Positions 42,973 through 46,113 of a stretch of 46,113 nucleotides of DNA are shown here, one piece after another. Numbering within the stretch: the stretch's first letter is position 1; each line of letters begins with the position of its first letter. The position numbers and the translations under genes are program-made. The notes under the pieces are model-generated. The model searched no databases. It had not been told where the DNA came from and saw nothing but the letters and a program-made list of their open reading frames with translations. This stretch comes from Bacteroidales bacterium (GTDB lineage: Bacteria; Bacteroidota; Bacteroidia; Bacteroidales; Marinilabiliaceae): NCBI GenBank assembly GCA_017539645.1, contig JAFYCM010000005.1, positions 1 to 46,113 on the forward strand, given 5' to 3'.

Positions 42973-44925
42973 TTATAGTTTTCCTTTGTCTGTTGCGGCT
43001 GCAACTTCTGCGTTCACAACATCAGCAAATTCCTTGCAGCTCATTGCTTTCTGCTCAGATCCGCCACCTTGTTTACGCACTGTTACGGTCTCTTCAGCCT
43101 CTTCGCGTTCTCCAACTACAAGCATATATGGTATGCGCTTGAGTTCGTTGTCGCGAATCTTCTTACTTACCTTCTCGTTGCGGTCGTCAATGACGGCGCG
43201 AATGTCGTAATTATTAAGCACATTCACAACTTTTTGTGCGTATGCATTGTATTTTTCGCTTACTGGCAACACCACTGCTTGCTCTGGCGCAAGCCACAAT
43301 GGGAATTTACCGGCTGTATGCTCTATAAGTACGGCTACGAAACGTTCCAACGAACCAAATGGCGCACGGTGAATCATCACTGGACGATGCTTCTGGTTGT
43401 CGGCACCGATGTATTCAAGATCGAAACGCTCTGGAAGGTTGTAGTCCACTTGAATTGTACCCAACTGCCAACGACGTCCGATTGCATCTTTCACCATGAA
43501 GTCGAGTTTTGGTCCATAGAATGCAGCTTCGCCATATTCAACTACTGCTGGCAAACCTTTCTCTTTGCAAGCTTCGATGATGGCACTTTCTGCACGTTCC
43601 CAATTTTCGTCTGAGCCTATGTATTTCTCGTGGTCATTCTTGTCGCGCAATGAGATTTGTGCTTCGAACGATTCAAAGTTAAGTGCCTTGAATACCACGC
43701 TAATAATATCCATAACGTTGAGGAACTCCTGCTTAACTTGGTCAGGACGGCAGAAGATGTGCGCATCGTCTTGAGTAAAGTTACGAACACGAGTCAAGCC
43801 ATGGAGCTCGCCACTCTGCTCGTAACGGCTAACCGTACCAAACTCAGCTATGCGGAGTGGAAGGTCTTTGTACGAACGTGGAGAGTTTTGATAAATAGTA
43901 CAGTGGTGAGGGCAGTTCATAGGTTTGAGCATATATATTTCGCCCTCTTCAGGTGTGGTGATAGGCTGGAAGCTATCCTTACCATAGTGATCCCAGTGTC
44001 CCGATGTGATATAAAGGTTCTTGCTACCGATAGGCGGAGTGAGAACCTCGCGATAGTTGTAGCTATTCTGAATCTTACGAAGGAACTCTTGCAAGCGTAG
44101 GCGAATTGACATACCCTTTGGCAACCAAATAGGCAATCCTTTACCTACCATATCGGAGAACATGAAGAGTTCAAGCTCTTTACCAATCTTACGGTGGTCA
44201 CGTTTCTTAGCCTCTTCCAAAAGCACCAAATACTCATCGAGCATCTTTTGCTTAGGGAACGATATACCATAAATACGCGTAAGTTGTGGACGCTTCTCAT
44301 CGCCTCGCCAATAGGCACCAGCCACAGAAAGCAATTTTATGGCTTTGATTGGTTCGGTGCTAGGAATGTGTGGACCACGACAAAGGTCGGTGAACGAACC
44401 TTGGGTGTAGAGCGAAATGGTACCATCATCAAGGTCGTTGATGAGTTCTACCTTGTATGTTTGGTTGGCTTCAGAGAAACGCTTCAAGGCATCGGCCTTG
44501 CTGATGTCGGTGCGAACGAAGTTTTTCTTTTCGCGAGCCAATTCAATCATTTTCTTTTCTATTGCTGCGAGGTCGGCATCTTTTATAACCACGCCTTCGC
44601 CTGGATCTACGTCGTAGTAGAAACCATTTTCGATAGCCGGGCCAATACCAAATTTGATATTAGGATAGATAGCTTGCAAAGCCTCGGCCATAAGGTGAGA
44701 AGATGAATGCCAGAAAGCGTGTTTACCTTCTTTGTCTTCCCATTTGTGTAATACGATAGCAGAATCTTCATTTATCGGTCTTGTGAGGTCGTACAACTGA
44801 CCATTCACAGTGATGGCGAGTACCTCTTTCGCAAGGCGTGGGCTAATGGCTTCTGCTATTGCCAAACCCGTAACACCAGCTTCGAACTCGCGGCTCTGAC
44901 CGTCAGGAAATGTAATCTTTATCAT
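42973..44925 (-). CDS. thrS: Threonyl-tRNA synthetase
   Basis: A 650-residue class II synthetase. I start it at 44925 ([17 protein letters not shown]), the TGS-domain opening of the family; a start at 44994 would add an unrelated stretch. The N-terminal TGS domain is followed by the editing domain with [11 protein letters not shown], whose histidines help hydrolyse mischarged Ser-tRNA. The catalytic core has [13 protein letters not shown] (the zinc cysteine), [35 protein letters not shown] (motif 2) and [18 protein letters not shown] (motif 3). It is the first gene of the translation operon; infC begins 27 bases after its stop. Confidence 0.97.
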   Translation of the reverse strand: MIKITFPDGQSREFEAGVTGLAIAEAISPRLAKEVLAITVNGQLYDLTRPINEDSAIVLHKWEDKEGKHAFWHSSSHLMAEALQAIYPNIKFGIGPAIENGFYYDVDPGEGVVIKDADLAAIEKKMIELAREKKNFVRTDISKADALKRFSEANQTYKVELINDLDDGTISLYTQGSFTDLCRGPHIPSTEPIKAIKLLSVAGAYWRGDEKRPQLTRIYGISFPKQKMLDEYLVLLEEAKKRDHRKIGKELELFMFSDMVGKGLPIWLPKGMSIRLRLQEFLRKIQNSYNYREVLTPPIGSKNLYITSGHWDHYGKDSFQPITTPEEGEIYMLKPMNCPHHCTIYQNSPRSYKDLPLRIAEFGTVSRYEQSGELHGLTRVRNFTQDDAHIFCRPDQVKQEFLNVMDIISVVFKALNFESFEAQISLRDKNDHEKYIGSDENWERAESAIIEACKEKGLPAVVEYGEAAFYGPKLDFMVKDAIGRRWQLGTIQVDYNLPERFDLEYIGADNQKHRPVMIHRAPFGSLERFVAVLIEHTAGKFPLWLAPEQAVVLPVSEKYNAYAQKVVNVLNNYDIRAVIDDRNEKVSKKIRDNELKRIPYMLVVGEREEAEETVTVRKQGGGSEQKAMSCKEFADVVNAEVAAATDKGKL

Positions 44926-44964
44926 TGTAAATACTTTGTCGTTCGTTTTGATTTTTTCGACGCG

Positions 44965-44995
44965 CGAAGGTATATCAAAATTGACAATTGACAAT
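44965..44995 (-). promoter_or_regulatory. Promoter of the thrS operon
   Basis: On the minus strand ATTG (44992-44995, consensus TTTG) lies 19 bases from TACCTTCG (44965-44972, near TAnnTTTG), about 40 bases before the thrS ATG. The rest of the spacer to tdk holds AT-rich TATA runs only. Confidence 0.55.
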
Positions 44996-45123
44996 TGCCA
45001 TTTTGGTTTTGGAATTAGCCAATTAAGATTTTCTTACAGAGATTACTTAGAAAGGCGCGCAGTGTAATTTGTATATACATATATATAATGGTATTTACCG
45101 AATCTCCGTTTTCAAACATTAGA

Positions 45124-45741
45124 CTAATTTTCGGCCGGTTGCGTCTCTTTTTTCGCACAAGCCTCAGCCTCTGTAGTAGCGAAATAGCATGTACGGCAGA
45201 GCGGTTCGTATTGTTCTGTGCTGCCAAGGAGGACGAGATTCTCCGCCGAAACGAGGCGATGTGAATATTGCGCCAAGTTGCCACAACGCGAACAGATAGC
45301 GTGCATCTTCGACACTTGTTCTGCTACGGCCATAAGCTGCGGCATACTACCAAATGGTTTGCCAAGATAATCCATATCGAGACCAGCCACAATGACACGG
45401 ACTCCCATAGCTGCAAGTTTCTGACAAACATCAACAATCTCGGGGCCGAAGAACTGTGCTTCGTCGATGCCAACGACATCGGCTTCAGATGCGAGCAAAA
45501 GTATGTTGTGCGCGTTCTCTACAGCCACCGAACTTATTGAGTTGGAGTCGTGCGACACTACATCGGTCTCACTGTAGCGAACATCTACCGTAGGTTTATA
45601 TACCTCAACACTCTGCTTAGCAAACATAGCTCGGCGCAAACGCCTCATAAGTTCCTCTGTTTTACCAGAAAACATAGAACCTGTAATCACTTCAATCCAT
45701 CCGCGACACGATTGGCGGTCATTTTTTTGTTCGAGAAACAC
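45124..45741 (-). CDS. tdk: Thymidine kinase
   Basis: A 205-residue type II thymidine kinase that phosphorylates thymidine to dTMP in salvage. The P-loop is GSMFSGKTEEL near 21-31, the Mg-binding DEAQFF is present, and the zinc ribbon is visible as CSRCGN and CRTCY. The start is read from a GTG at 45741; the protein is of normal length. With dut in the same window it serves pyrimidine deoxynucleotide supply, but the genes are far apart. It has its own -7 element, shared in a divergent region with the gene at the right edge. Confidence 0.95.
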   Translation of the reverse strand: MFLEQKNDRQSCRGWIEVITGSMFSGKTEELMRRLRRAMFAKQSVEVYKPTVDVRYSETDVVSHDSNSISSVAVENAHNILLLASEADVVGIDEAQFFGPEIVDVCQKLAAMGVRVIVAGLDMDYLGKPFGSMPQLMAVAEQVSKMHAICSRCGNLAQYSHRLVSAENLVLLGSTEQYEPLCRTCYFATTEAEACAKKETQPAEN

Positions 45742-45759
45742 GTCGTTGAATAGTTTATC

Positions 45760-45780
45760 TACATTTGTAAAGCAAAATTA
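45760..45780. promoter_or_regulatory. Overlapping divergent -7 elements of tdk and the right-edge gene
   Basis: TACATTTG at 45760-45767 points right to the gene starting at 45795; TAATTTTG on the minus strand at 45773-45780 points left to tdk. They are only 5 bases apart, so the two polymerases would compete. Neither has a strong -33. Confidence 0.5.
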
Positions 45781-45794
45781 AGAATTAGTTATCA

Positions 45795-46113
45795 TGAAAA
45801 AGAATGCCATTATCGACATCATAATAAGCGACCTGAAAGAAATGGGCAATTTGGTGGAGACTTTCAAGGATTCGGAATACATTGAGCCCGACTTCGTTGA
45901 ACTGTTAAACCGCAAATGTTCAGGCATATCCAACGAGATTGCGTTGCTCAATCATTGGACAAAAAATGGTTCAGACAATAATGAAAAAGGAATAATTATA
46001 AATAACGAACCACAACCTGAGGTCGTAAAACCAGAACCCAAGCCAGAGGTTATAAATAGTGATGTCATAAAGCCAGAAGTGGCCGCAAAACCTGCTGAAG
46101 CACCTAAGGTAGA
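45795..46113 (+). CDS. Unknown protein, N-terminal part (cut by right edge)
   Basis: The frame is open from ATG at 45795 to the window end, 106 residues. The first 65 residues form a small helical domain (MKKNAIIDIIISDLKEMGNL, FVELLNRKCSGISNEIALLN). From about 75 a proline- and glutamate-rich low-complexity linker follows, with repeats of P-E-V/K (PQPEVVKPEPKPEV, KPEVAAKPAEAPKV). This layout suggests a linker joining the helical part to a missing C-terminal domain. I do not recognise it. No signal peptide is seen. Confidence 0.6.

Noticed and set aside
1-46113. CRISPR arrays, tRNA/rRNA genes, insertion sequences and prophage
   Set aside because: I looked in the intergenic stretches on both strands and saw no regularly spaced repeats, tRNA-like T-loop sequence or transposase or integrase motifs. 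A tRNA scan and an IS search would settle this.

Overview
This window looks like chromosome from an anaerobic gut-type member of the Bacteroidales. The evidence is a SusC/SusD pair, lipoprotein glycoside hydrolases of families 97, 43 and 35, a four-subunit 2-oxoacid:ferredoxin oxidoreductase, Bacteroidetes-type promoters (TTTG about 19 bases from TAnnTTTG) and an almost complete lack of Shine-Dalgarno sequences. The genus cannot be fixed from what is visible. No rRNA, tRNA, CRISPR array, transposase, integrase or phage gene was found, so this is mostly ordinary chromosome with a few accessory patches.

Layout. 1-1.3 kb: the tail of an unknown gene, a small secreted DUF6150-like protein and a repeat-rich spacer with hairpin repeats and a dispersed palindrome. 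1.3-6.3 kb: an exported thioredoxin-like protein (+), then on the minus strand a leucine-rich-repeat lipoprotein followed by penicillin-binding protein 1A, and a periplasmic protein downstream of leuS. 6.3-9.8 kb: leuS (-) and dut (+). 10-15.4 kb: a SusC/SusD outer-membrane uptake pair without adjacent enzymes. 15.6-21.8 kb: two tightly packed minus-strand units, namely ferredoxin-VorB-beta-gamma (2-oxoacid oxidation to acyl-CoA) and rRNA methyltransferase-EamA exporter-TPR protein-flavin reductase. 21.8-24 kb: an AT-rich patch with two unknown small genes, a dispersed palindrome and a 75-base hairpin, then an SUMF1-fold lipoprotein. 24.2-30.1 kb: a glycan operon (GH43-GH35 fusion, GH43, GH97) whose family mix suggests galactose- and arabinose-containing plant glycans. 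30.3-32 kb: a compact three-gene operon encoding an EVE/PUA-like protein, a coiled-coil J-domain protein and a HIRAN-domain protein. 32.1-35.7 kb: plus-strand genes for a TPR lipoprotein, a membrane-Nudix fusion, an apparently catalytically dead SDR and an anchored coiled-coil protein. 36-41.5 kb: a TonB-dependent receptor divergent from a large zinc metalloprotease. 41.7-45.7 kb: the classical thrS-infC-rpmI-rplT translation operon, then tdk. 45.8 kb to the edge: the start of an unknown gene.

The points most worth a second look are the EVE/J-domain/HIRAN operon, the SDR that has lost its nucleotide-binding and catalytic residues, the membrane-anchored Nudix fusion, the GH43-GH35 fusion, infC read from an ATC start behind a perfect AGGAGG, and the palindromes in the TonB receptor/metalloprotease divergent region. 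All functional calls come from reading motifs by eye; no database search was run.
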